Source: an uncultured Chlorobiota bacterium
GTDB lineage: Bacteria; Bacteroidota; Bacteroidia; Bacteroidales; JAADGE01
Length of the DNA stretch: 15,082 bases
Direction of reading: 5' to 3'
NCBI GenBank assembly: GCA_947311265.1
Contig: CAMZKQ010000252.1
Coordinates: 1-15,082 of the forward strand
Below, in pieces: positions 8,125 to 14,171 of this stretch. A model generated the notes under the pieces. The model made no database searches and had not been told where the DNA came from. It saw nothing but the letters and a program-made list of their open reading frames with translations. Each line of letters begins with the position of its first letter. Within the stretch, counting starts at the first letter, position 1. A program made the position numbers and the translations under genes.

Positions 8125-8160
8125 AAAAAAAGCAGCAAGACATTTCTTGCTGCTTTTTTT
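8125..8160. terminator. Strong bidirectional rho-independent terminator
   Basis: A perfect 16-bp stem (8125-8140 with 8145-8160) closes a 4-base CATT loop. The core is GCAGCAAGA/TCTTGCTGC, flanked by seven As on the left and seven Ts on the right, so it can end transcripts from both sides. It lies between the convergent lipoprotein gene (ends 8090) and the outer-membrane receptor-like gene (ends 8189). Confidence 0.92.
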
Positions 8161-8188
8161 GTAGTTAATTTAACCTAAATATTCCCAA

Positions 8189-10612
8189 CTAAAATATCCC
8201 TCCTCCTGCTTTACCTTCGTTGTCCTGCTGAATGTCTTTTTTTATTTTCTTTACAGTTCGCCCTTTGCTAAATCGGTACGAAAGCCTAAGTACAACTACA
8301 TTTTGGGCAAATTTAATATCGTTTACAGCCGTTTCAGTATAAGTACCTGTGTTGGTATAGTTGCCTTGGTTATGATTTATGCCCCAATTTATAGGCAAAA
8401 GGTAGGCTAACATTACATTGGCTTTGCCTTTCAGGAAAGGCTGTTGCACAAAAAGTAGCCAGTTATCAATATCATCGCTGGTGTATCCCTGTGCATTTAT
8501 TACTTTTTCCATGCCTTTTTGGTAAACCAACCCTAGCACCGTATTATATTTTTTATCAATATAAAGCATTTTTTGCTCCATGTTCCAATCCGTTAGGTTA
8601 AAGGTATTTTCGTTATAGGCTATTGATTTTTGGTAGTAATTAAGGTTGGTTTGCAAAATTACTTTTTGCTTAAAAAGCGGAATTGTAAAATTGCCTTTAA
8701 CCCCTTTATTGGTATAATTGCCCACATTATCGTAGCTAAACTGTATGCTGCCGTCATTGGCTTCGCTTATCGTTCGGGTGATATAGTTGTTAGAGCGGTG
8801 GTAGTAAGGCTCAATAGCAAAAAGCCCGTCCATTGCACTAATGCGGACTGCCAATTTATGCGTAAGCGAGGGGGATAGCAAAGGGTTACCCACTTCGGTT
8901 GTGCGTTGGTCTATGATGTGCGTAAAAGGAGTGGCTTGGCTAATATTAGGGTAATGTGCTCGGGTTCTGTACTTTAATTTTACAGTAACAATATCTATTG
9001 GGCGGTAAGAAATATCGGCATGGGGCTGGTAGATGAAGTAATTTCGCCCAATTCCGTTAATTTTTGGGCTGCTATTTTCTACTGCCATACCTGTTTTTAT
9101 GCTCACTTTTTTTGTGATTTTCCACGAATAATAGGCATATAATTTGCTCCTCAAATCAGTAAGTTTAAAATTTACAGTATCCTTAATTCCAGTAGATTCT
9201 GTAGATAGCATTGTGGTTGAGAAAAAATTATTTTCTAATTTTTGCCACGAATTACCATAACCTACCATTAGGGAAGAATTATTCTTAAAGGAATGTTCCC
9301 ACTCTAAAAATAATTTAGAAAAATATTTTTTATTTTCTCCATCTTCTTCTCTGCTGTACCCGTTGGATTGGCTTAGTTTATTAGTAAATTCATCAGTATA
9401 ATTTAGGATACTAAAATCTGCATTTATTTTATTTCTATTGTTCAGTTTTCCGATATAGAAAAAAGAGTTTGAAAAACTCTGTGGTTTCGACAGGTTTTCC
9501 ATATCCGATCTAAATTGCTCTACCTCAATACCATTATCAAAATGCTTAACATCATATTTCTGGGTAGTGAGATTTGATGCCGGTGGAAATGCCCTAATAT
9601 TACTCTCGAAGCTAATGGTGTGTTTGGGGTTGATGTAATAATCCGTACCCAGCGTTAAGTTACTATTGATTGATTTTCCCAGCGTATTTTTTTTGCCTAA
9701 AGGCAAACTGTTTTTTATTTCGTAGCCGTTGGCAAATTCTTTTTCAGAAGTAGAGGCAAGAAAAAACTCATTCATGTGATTAGAAAATTTAGAATAGAAA
9801 TTCAACTTATCGTAAGTATAGTTATAAGTTGCCGAAAAACCATTGATTATCCAAAAAGGGTCTTCTTTGGAATCAATATCCATAATTGCCTCATTTTCAA
9901 TATAAAACTCAGTACCTTTGTAGTTGCTTTTCAAAATTACATTAATTACCGCCGTGTAGCCCTCTAGTGCATATCTGCCACTTGGGTTGCGTATAATTTC
10001 CACTTCTTTTAAGCGTTCTGGGGTAAGATTTTTAATGTACTCTTGGTCTTTTTCTAACCCGTTTACTAAAATTATGATATTAGAATTACCATCTACTTTT
10101 ATAGAATTATTGTAACGGTCGTAGCTTAGCCCTTGCATTTTATCCAGCACATCAGAGGTTTTTCCTGTACCAACCCGCATTTGCTTGGTTACAAGCACCA
10201 CTTCTTTATTGATGTTTAACACTCTGGTTTTTCTATTGATTTCAATTTCTGCCAAATCCGTTTCGTCTAACTCGAGTTCAATAATGCCTATAAATTTATT
10301 TTTTGTATTCACATTAAAAAAACTTGTATCAGTTTTATAACCCACAAAACCAACCAATAATTTATATTTGCCTTTTTCTAAAGGTAATGTAAAAAAACCT
10401 TTAGCATCAGTTATAGCCCCTATTATAAGGCTATCACTTAGGCTCATTACCCTTACCGAGCAAAATTCTAATGCTTGCTTTTCTTTTTTACTTTTTACTT
10501 GCCCTGTTATTTCAGCTTCTACTTGGGCAGTTGCCGTATTACTTAGTAAAAAGCAGGCGATGATAAAAGATGCGTAAACCAGTTTAAATTTCAATTTGTA
10601 TTTTTTTATCAT
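8189..10612 (-). CDS. TonB-receptor-like outer-membrane beta-barrel protein with carboxypeptidase-regulatory-like N-terminus
   Basis: This 807-residue protein is exported (signal peptide about 1-30, ending NTATAQ). Residues 34-115 form a carboxypeptidase-regulatory-like beta-sandwich (ITGQVKSKKEKQALEF, then TDAKGFFTLPLEKGKYKLLV and FVGYKT). A plug-like domain follows at about 145-230, with VLDKMQGLSYD, ILVNGLE, LKEVEIIRNPSGRY and AVINVILK. The remaining roughly 570 residues have the strand pattern of the Bacteroidota OMP beta-barrel family related to TonB-dependent receptors. No SusD-type partner, peptidase or transporter gene is adjacent, so the ligand is unknown; members of this group are often found alone. 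The C-terminus carries a charged extension after the last strand (RLSYRFSKGRTVKK, ending GGGIF). It is probably monocistronic and ends at the shared terminator at 8125-8160. A bulged hairpin lies 39 bases upstream of its start. Confidence 0.88.
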   Translation of the reverse strand: MIKKYKLKFKLVYASFIIACFLLSNTATAQVEAEITGQVKSKKEKQALEFCSVRVMSLSDSLIIGAITDAKGFFTLPLEKGKYKLLVGFVGYKTDTSFFNVNTKNKFIGIIELELDETDLAEIEINRKTRVLNINKEVVLVTKQMRVGTGKTSDVLDKMQGLSYDRYNNSIKVDGNSNIIILVNGLEKDQEYIKNLTPERLKEVEIIRNPSGRYALEGYTAVINVILKSNYKGTEFYIENEAIMDIDSKEDPFWIINGFSATYNYTYDKLNFYSKFSNHMNEFFLASTSEKEFANGYEIKNSLPLGKKNTLGKSINSNLTLGTDYYINPKHTISFESNIRAFPPASNLTTQKYDVKHFDNGIEVEQFRSDMENLSKPQSFSNSFFYIGKLNNRNKINADFSILNYTDEFTNKLSQSNGYSREEDGENKKYFSKLFLEWEHSFKNNSSLMVGYGNSWQKLENNFFSTTMLSTESTGIKDTVNFKLTDLRSKLYAYYSWKITKKVSIKTGMAVENSSPKINGIGRNYFIYQPHADISYRPIDIVTVKLKYRTRAHYPNISQATPFTHIIDQRTTEVGNPLLSPSLTHKLAVRISAMDGLFAIEPYYHRSNNYITRTISEANDGSIQFSYDNVGNYTNKGVKGNFTIPLFKQKVILQTNLNYYQKSIAYNENTFNLTDWNMEQKMLYIDKKYNTVLGLVYQKGMEKVINAQGYTSDDIDNWLLFVQQPFLKGKANVMLAYLLPINWGINHNQGNYTNTGTYTETAVNDIKFAQNVVVLRLSYRFSKGRTVKKIKKDIQQDNEGKAGGGIF

Positions 10613-10650
10613 AATTATAAAATTGGAGGAAAATGTTTAAGTAGAATACT

Positions 10651-10678
10651 CTTGCTCTTTGTAAGACGACAAAGCAAG
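10651..10678. repeat. Imperfect inverted repeat upstream of the outer-membrane receptor-like gene
   Basis: CTTGCTCTTTGT (10651-10662) and ACAAAGCAAG (10669-10678) pair over 10 bp with a 2-base bulge and a 6-base loop. It lies in the 204-base divergent region between the receptor-like gene (minus) and msrBA (plus). It could be an operator or a leader hairpin of the minus-strand transcript; no terminator T run fits either flanking gene. Confidence 0.35.
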
Positions 10679-10816
10679 AAAAAAGTTACAAACTATTTTA
10701 GTTTATATTTTTATACATTTCTGGCACTTAGCCATTGGCACGGTTTTTATTACTTTTATTATAGCTCTGGCAAGTTTTAAAAAGTAAGAAAAAATACAGA
10801 CCTTGAAAATAAGCAC

Positions 10817-11785
10817 ATGAAACAACGTAGAATTTTTATATTAGAAATATTATTTATATTTACCGCAATTTTAAACTGCACTTGCTCTTCGGGGCAAGAA
10901 AATACACAGCTAAAAAAGCAAACAAAAATGAAAACCTATAATACACTTACCGAAAAAGAAAAGTACATCATATTAAATAAAGGTACAGAAGCCCCATTTA
11001 CAGGAAAATTTAACGATTTCTCGGAAGAGGGCATATTTACCTGCCGGCAATGCAATGCCGAGCTCTACAAATCGGACAGTAAATTTGACGGCCACTGCGG
11101 TTGGCCAGCTTTCGATGATGAAATAAAAGGAGCAGTAGAGCGTGTACCAGATGCCGATGGGCAACGCATCGAAATTGTTTGTGCCAACTGCAAAGGGCAT
11201 TTAGGGCACGTATTCTCTGGCGAAAATTTCACACCTAAAAATACAAGACATTGTGTAAACTCCATTTCATTACAGTTTAAACCCGCAAAAATAACAAAGC
11301 CAACACTTGCCAAGGCCTATTTTGCTGGCGGGTGCTTTTGGGGCATGGAATATTATTTTCAAAAAGCAGACGGAGTAAGCGAAGCCATTTCTGGCTATAT
11401 GGGCGGTGCATCTAAAAACCCAAGCTATAAAGAAATTTGTACAGGTACAACCGGACACCTCGAGGTCGTTGAAGTAATTTACAATCCTAACATTATTAGT
11501 TTCAGAGAATTAACCAAACTTTTCTTTGAAATACATAACCCCGAACAAACCAACGGGCAAGGGCCAGACCTCGGTTCGCAATACCTATCTGCCGCCTATT
11601 ATTCTTCCGAAGAAGAACAGCAAATTATTAAAGAACTAATTGCCGAACTAACTAAAAAAGGCTATAAAATTGCAACAAAAATAGAAGCAGTAAGCCCGTT
11701 TTGGAAGGCAGAAGATTATCATCAAGATTATTACCAAAAAAATGGACACCAGCCATATTGCCATGGCTACACCAAGCGGTTTTAA
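10817..11785 (+). CDS. msrBA: Bifunctional peptide methionine sulfoxide reductase MsrB-MsrA, envelope-targeted
   Basis: This 322-residue fusion reduces both epimers of methionine sulfoxide in oxidised proteins. The N-terminal MsrB domain (about 40-155, R epimer) has zinc-binding pairs CRQC (76, 79) and CANC (122, 125), catalytic Cys146 in RHCVNS, and Cys94 in GHCGWP at the position of a resolving Cys. The C-terminal MsrA domain (about 165-322, S epimer) has catalytic Cys173 in GGCFWG, GTTGHLEVVEV (210-220), and Cys315 near the end (HQPYCHGYT), a likely recycling Cys. The B-A order is the reverse of PilB-type A-B fusions but is common in Bacteroidota. A hydrophobic N-terminus (6-19) followed by NCTCSS suggests export, perhaps as a lipoprotein (Cys21 or Cys23; the lipobox is imperfect). 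A second Met at residue 38 would give a cytosolic form. Its stop codon overlaps that of convergent ispD. Confidence 0.95.
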   Translation: MKQRRIFILEILFIFTAILNCTCSSGQENTQLKKQTKMKTYNTLTEKEKYIILNKGTEAPFTGKFNDFSEEGIFTCRQCNAELYKSDSKFDGHCGWPAFDDEIKGAVERVPDADGQRIEIVCANCKGHLGHVFSGENFTPKNTRHCVNSISLQFKPAKITKPTLAKAYFAGGCFWGMEYYFQKADGVSEAISGYMGGASKNPSYKEICTGTTGHLEVVEVIYNPNIISFRELTKLFFEIHNPEQTNGQGPDLGSQYLSAAYYSSEEEQQIIKELIAELTKKGYKIATKIEAVSPFWKAEDYHQDYYQKNGHQPYCHGYTKRF

Positions 11786-12456
11786 GCCATTTCCTTAATA
11801 AGAATTTCTGCCAAAGCCAAATCCATTGGGCTTGTTATTTTTATATTTTCAGGATTTGTTTTTACGAGATTTATCTTCACGCCAGCACTTTCTGCTACAC
11901 TTGCACTATCGGTAAAAGTGGGGCTAAATTTTTGGTTATAAGCCTGCTTTATAATGTTTGAATCAAACATTTGGGGAGTTGCAATTAGCTTAAAGTCAGC
12001 TCGATTAACAGACTGGCTACCACTTTGGCTTACTTTTCTGATACTTTCAGTAAGGTCTTTATATGGTATAGCATTTGATTTTTCCAAGGCCATTTTATAA
12101 CAATCTACGATTGTTTTTTTGCTCACTAGTGGGCGTACCCCATCATGAATAGCAGTAATGCCGTATGCAGGGATTTTTTCAAGTGCATTTTTAACAGAAA
12201 AAAATCGCTCTTTTCCGCCGAGTACTATTTCGTGTGGGGTTGTAAAGCTGTATGTTTTGCAAAGCTGCTGCCAGTATTCAATTTGCCCTTTGGGCAATAC
12301 CAAAAAAATTTTGCATAAAATACCCGAGCTTGCAAAAGCATCAATGCTGTGCATTAAAATTGGCTTTTTGCCAATGGGCAAAAACTGCTTAGGCGTAGCA
12401 TGTCCCATACGAACTCCTTTTCCTCCAGCCGTAATTATTGTAAAGAAATCTTGCAA
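11782..12456 (-). CDS. ispD: 2-C-methyl-D-erythritol 4-phosphate cytidylyltransferase
   Basis: IspD joins CTP and 2-C-methyl-D-erythritol 4-phosphate to form CDP-ME in the non-mevalonate isoprenoid pathway; it is cytosolic. The 224-residue length is typical. The nucleotide-binding loop ITAGGKGVRMG (8-18) is followed by PKQF (22-25). HDGVRPL (104-110), TPQMF (160-164), TDSASVAE (182-189, usually TDDAS) and NPENIKIT (201-208) match the family in order. The start is TTG (12454-12456): no in-frame ATG or GTG lies just upstream, and the first internal ATG would remove the nucleotide loop. It lies 78 bases downstream of ompH on the same strand and may be co-transcribed. Its TAA stop shares the bases TTAA (11782-11785) with the stop of msrBA. 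Confidence 0.95.
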   Translation of the reverse strand: MQDFFTIITAGGKGVRMGHATPKQFLPIGKKPILMHSIDAFASSGILCKIFLVLPKGQIEYWQQLCKTYSFTTPHEIVLGGKERFFSVKNALEKIPAYGITAIHDGVRPLVSKKTIVDCYKMALEKSNAIPYKDLTESIRKVSQSGSQSVNRADFKLIATPQMFDSNIIKQAYNQKFSPTFTDSASVAESAGVKINLVKTNPENIKITSPMDLALAEILIKEMA

Positions 12457-12534
12457 AAATACAAAGTTTAGTTTACAAAAATAAACATATTGTTTACATT
12501 TGTTTCTATTTACATTAGTGAATTTTAGCTATTT

Positions 12535-13041
12535 TTACTTTATACCCAACTCTTTTTCAACGAGTTTAGTTACATCGTCAGCTTCATCATAGTATAAAAG
12601 CACGCCTTTACTATTGTCGATAATAAATTTGTAGCCGTTCTTTTTTGCCACCCTTTTAAGTGCATCACTAAACTTTTTGATAATTGGGGTGTAGAGTTCC
12701 TTGCGTTTTTTGCCCACCTCTTCTTGTGCCGATACTTGAAATTTCTGTATCGACTCATTCAAGTTATTTATTTGCTCCACTTGTGCAGTTTTTACCGCTT
12801 CGCTAAGTGTAGCTTCCTTGGCTTTATAGTCCGTTACTTTTTTCTGATACTCCTCCTGCATACTTTTGGCCTGCTCTTCTAGTCCAGCTACAAAAGATTT
12901 TAACTTTTCGTCTGCCGCTTTTACTTCGTCCATTTTTCTAAAAATGGCATCGCCATTTAGGTGTCCATATTTAAACTTTTGGGCAAAAGATGTTGCCGAA
13001 ATTAAAAATACTGCCACTAAAATTAATCCTGTTTTTTTCAT
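12535..13041 (-). CDS. ompH: OmpH/Skp-family periplasmic chaperone
   Basis: This 168-residue protein has a signal peptide (1-20, ending ATSFA/Q) and the Skp/OmpH layout. A short beta start (KYGHLNGDAIFRKMDEV, containing the usual GHLN/YV-type motif) leads into a long charged coiled coil (about 40-130: EEQAKSMQEEYQKKV, KEATLSEAVKTAQ and so on). A C-terminal segment then returns to the body (NGYKFIIDNSKGVLLYYDE, 136-154). The family holds unfolded outer-membrane proteins in the periplasm on the way to the BAM complex. In many Bacteroidota ompH genes lie next to bamA; here the neighbours are ispD and, divergently, the phasin-like pair. Two TAAATTTG boxes (minus strand, 13086-13079 and 13128-13121) match the -7 consensus upstream. 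A weak hairpin with a T run on the minus strand (12497-12477) may partly end its transcript before ispD. Confidence 0.9.
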   Translation of the reverse strand: MKKTGLILVAVFLISATSFAQKFKYGHLNGDAIFRKMDEVKAADEKLKSFVAGLEEQAKSMQEEYQKKVTDYKAKEATLSEAVKTAQVEQINNLNESIQKFQVSAQEEVGKKRKELYTPIIKKFSDALKRVAKKNGYKFIIDNSKGVLLYYDEADDVTKLVEKELGIK

Positions 13042-13078
13042 TATTATTTTATTATACTATTATTTTGATAACTCAATA

Positions 13079-13086
13079 CAAATTTA
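13079..13086 (-). promoter_or_regulatory. Candidate -7 promoter element for ompH
   Basis: The minus strand reads TAAATTTG, an exact TAnnTTTG match, 37 bases before the ATG at 13041. A second exact copy is at 13121-13128. No clear TTG lies 19-21 bases upstream of either, so which one is used is open. Confidence 0.35.
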
Positions 13087-13139
13087 AAGCCATATTTTAA
13101 ATTATAAAAGATTTATTTTTCAAATTTACTAAGATCTAT

Positions 13140-13212
13140 TTTAGTTTTGAAAAATACAATTCAGAAACATGCTGTATAACATGATTTCTGAATTGTATTC
13201 TTCAAAACTAAA
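13140..13212. repeat. Long near-perfect inverted repeat (32/33-base arms, 8-base loop)
   Basis: The left arm (13140-13171, TTTAGTTTTGAA...CAGAAACATG) and right arm (13180-13212) pair over about 31 bp with one mismatch (13152 against 13200) and one bulged base, closing a CTGTATAA loop. It lies between divergent genes, so it ends neither of them and is not an ordinary terminator. The right arm contains TTG (13193-13195), the -33 part of the promoter candidate for the phasin-like genes. Possible identities are an operator or cruciform, a small structured RNA, or a miniature palindromic element. Confidence 0.85.
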
Positions 13213-13223
13213 GCGTACCATTG
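13193..13223 (+). promoter_or_regulatory. Candidate promoter for the phasin-like pair
   Basis: TTG (13193-13195) is followed after exactly 20 bases by TACCATTG (13216-13223), one mismatch from TAnnTTTG. This spacing equals that of the candidate at 7738-7768. The -33 element lies within the right arm of the long hairpin, so folding or protein binding there would affect it (inference). The ATG is at 13282. Confidence 0.45.
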
Positions 13224-13281
13224 CAAAATCAAATTTATTATACACGCATAGGAAATTATTAACCTAAAAAGCATATTTATT

Positions 13282-13599
13282 ATGGAAGAAATAGAAAAAG
13301 CATTCAAAAAATTTGTTTACACAGGGGTGGGTATCCTCTCCACTTCAACCGACAAATTGAAAGAAGTCGTTGAGAACTTAGTTTCAGATAAAAAAATATC
13401 AAAAGATGAAGGACAACGCATTGTCGATGATTTTTTTAGCGAAACAGAAACACGCAAAGACGAATATGAAACCAAAATTAAAAGTTTTGTAAAAAAACTT
13501 ACCGAAAAATTAAAAATAGCCAAGGGCGAAGAAATTGAAGCACTTACTAAGCGTATTCAAGAGCTAGAACGGGCTGTTGCAGAAAAATTAAATAAATAA
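13282..13599 (+). CDS. Phasin-like protein, short paralogue
   Basis: This 105-residue, highly charged, mostly helical protein has no signal peptide or TM segment. It opens with FKKFVYTGVGILS, a short semi-hydrophobic helix, then KLVSDKKIS-type and DEGQRIVDDFF segments, and ends in a Leu-spaced coiled coil (about 70-105: LTKRIQELERAVAEKL). The layout resembles the polyhydroxyalkanoate synthesis regulator/phasin group (PhaI/PhaF, COG3937-like), which coats storage granules. No polyhydroxyalkanoate synthase is in view, so the role is inferred from similarity only. The next gene downstream is a paralogue: about 42 of 96 aligned residues are identical by hand count without gaps. They are 56 bases apart and probably co-transcribed. 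A long hairpin and a promoter candidate lie upstream. Confidence 0.75.
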   Translation: MEEIEKAFKKFVYTGVGILSTSTDKLKEVVENLVSDKKISKDEGQRIVDDFFSETETRKDEYETKIKSFVKKLTEKLKIAKGEEIEALTKRIQELERAVAEKLNK

Positions 13600-13606
13600 A
13601 TACAAC

Positions 13607-13621
13607 AAGCACTAGGTGCTT
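13607..13621 (+). other. Intercistronic hairpin between the two phasin-like genes
   Basis: AAGCAC (13607-13612) and GTGCTT (13616-13621) form a perfect 6-bp stem with a TAG loop and no following T run. It could stabilise or process the shared transcript so that the two proteins are made in unequal amounts; this is inference. Confidence 0.4.
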
Positions 13622-13655
13622 ACAACTAATTATAAATCTATTAAAATAAAAAAAC

Positions 13656-14084
13656 ATGGACAATTTATTCAGAAAATTCGTTTATACAGGAGTAGGGTTT
13701 GTATCTCTAACTACAGAAAGAATGGCAAAACAAATTGAAAAACTAGTAGGCGACGGGAAAATATCGGAAGACGAAGGCAAAAAAATCGTTGACGATTTTA
13801 TGAAAAACACCGAAACTAAAAAAGACGAACTCGAAGGGCAATTCAAAAGCATTATCGAAAAAGTAGTAAAATCGTTTAGCTTTGCGACTTCTGGAGATGT
13901 TGTAAAATTAGAAAACCGAGTTTCTGTTTTAGAAGCACTACTTGCAAAAGACGTTGTAACTGAAGCAAAAGAAGAGCTAAAAGAGGAGAAAGAAGAAGTA
14001 AAAGAAGTTGCTAAAAAGGTAGTAAAAAAGGCTGCTCCTAAAAAAATAGTGGCAAAAAAAGACGATACTAAAGACGAAAAATAG
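13656..14084 (+). CDS. Phasin-like protein with lysine-rich histone-H1-like tail
   Basis: This 142-residue protein repeats the fold of the upstream gene: FRKFVYTGVGFVS (5-17), KISEDEGKKIVDDF (36-49), TETKKDE (52-58), then a heptad-like segment (VVKLENRVSVLEALL). After residue 97 it adds a tail absent from its neighbour: an acidic/basic helix (EAKEELKEEKEEVKEVAKKV), then a basic end (KKAAPKK, then KKDDTKDEK). Lys/Ala/Pro tails of this kind bind DNA in PhaF of Pseudomonas, where a short paralogue (PhaI) sits beside the long one; the pair here has the same short-plus-tailed arrangement. Binding of DNA or granules is inferred, not shown. It is cytosolic, with no signal peptide, and is followed by a terminator at 14117-14154. 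Confidence 0.75.
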   Translation: MDNLFRKFVYTGVGFVSLTTERMAKQIEKLVGDGKISEDEGKKIVDDFMKNTETKKDELEGQFKSIIEKVVKSFSFATSGDVVKLENRVSVLEALLAKDVVTEAKEELKEEKEEVKEVAKKVVKKAAPKKIVAKKDDTKDEK

Positions 14085-14116
14085 ACCGTTAAACAAGGTC
14101 ATATTTTGATAAGACT

Positions 14117-14154
14117 AAAAGGCAAGATAATTAAAAAAAGTCTTGCCTTTTTTT
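14117..14154 (+). terminator. Rho-independent terminator after the phasin-like pair
   Basis: AAAAGGCAAGA (14117-14127) pairs perfectly over 11 bp with TCTTGCCTTTT (14141-14151), with a 13-base loop and a T run to 14154. It ends only 17 bases before the ATG of the aldehyde dehydrogenase gene. Confidence 0.85.
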
Positions 14155-14171
14155 AGCTTAAAACTAACACA

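Noticed and set aside
8189..10612. SusC/SusD-type polysaccharide utilisation locus
   Set aside because: The barrel has a carboxypeptidase-regulatory-like and plug-like N-terminus but is shorter than SusC, and no SusD, glycosidase or sigma/anti-sigma genes are adjacent.
11701..11961. Plus-strand ORF spanning the msrBA-ispD junction
   Set aside because: It overlaps the conserved C-terminus of MsrA in another frame and then runs antisense to ispD; no domain or start signal.
12158..12484. 108-codon plus-strand ORF antisense to ispD
   Set aside because: It lies within ispD, which has complete family motifs; the antisense product shows no domain and has only a chance length.
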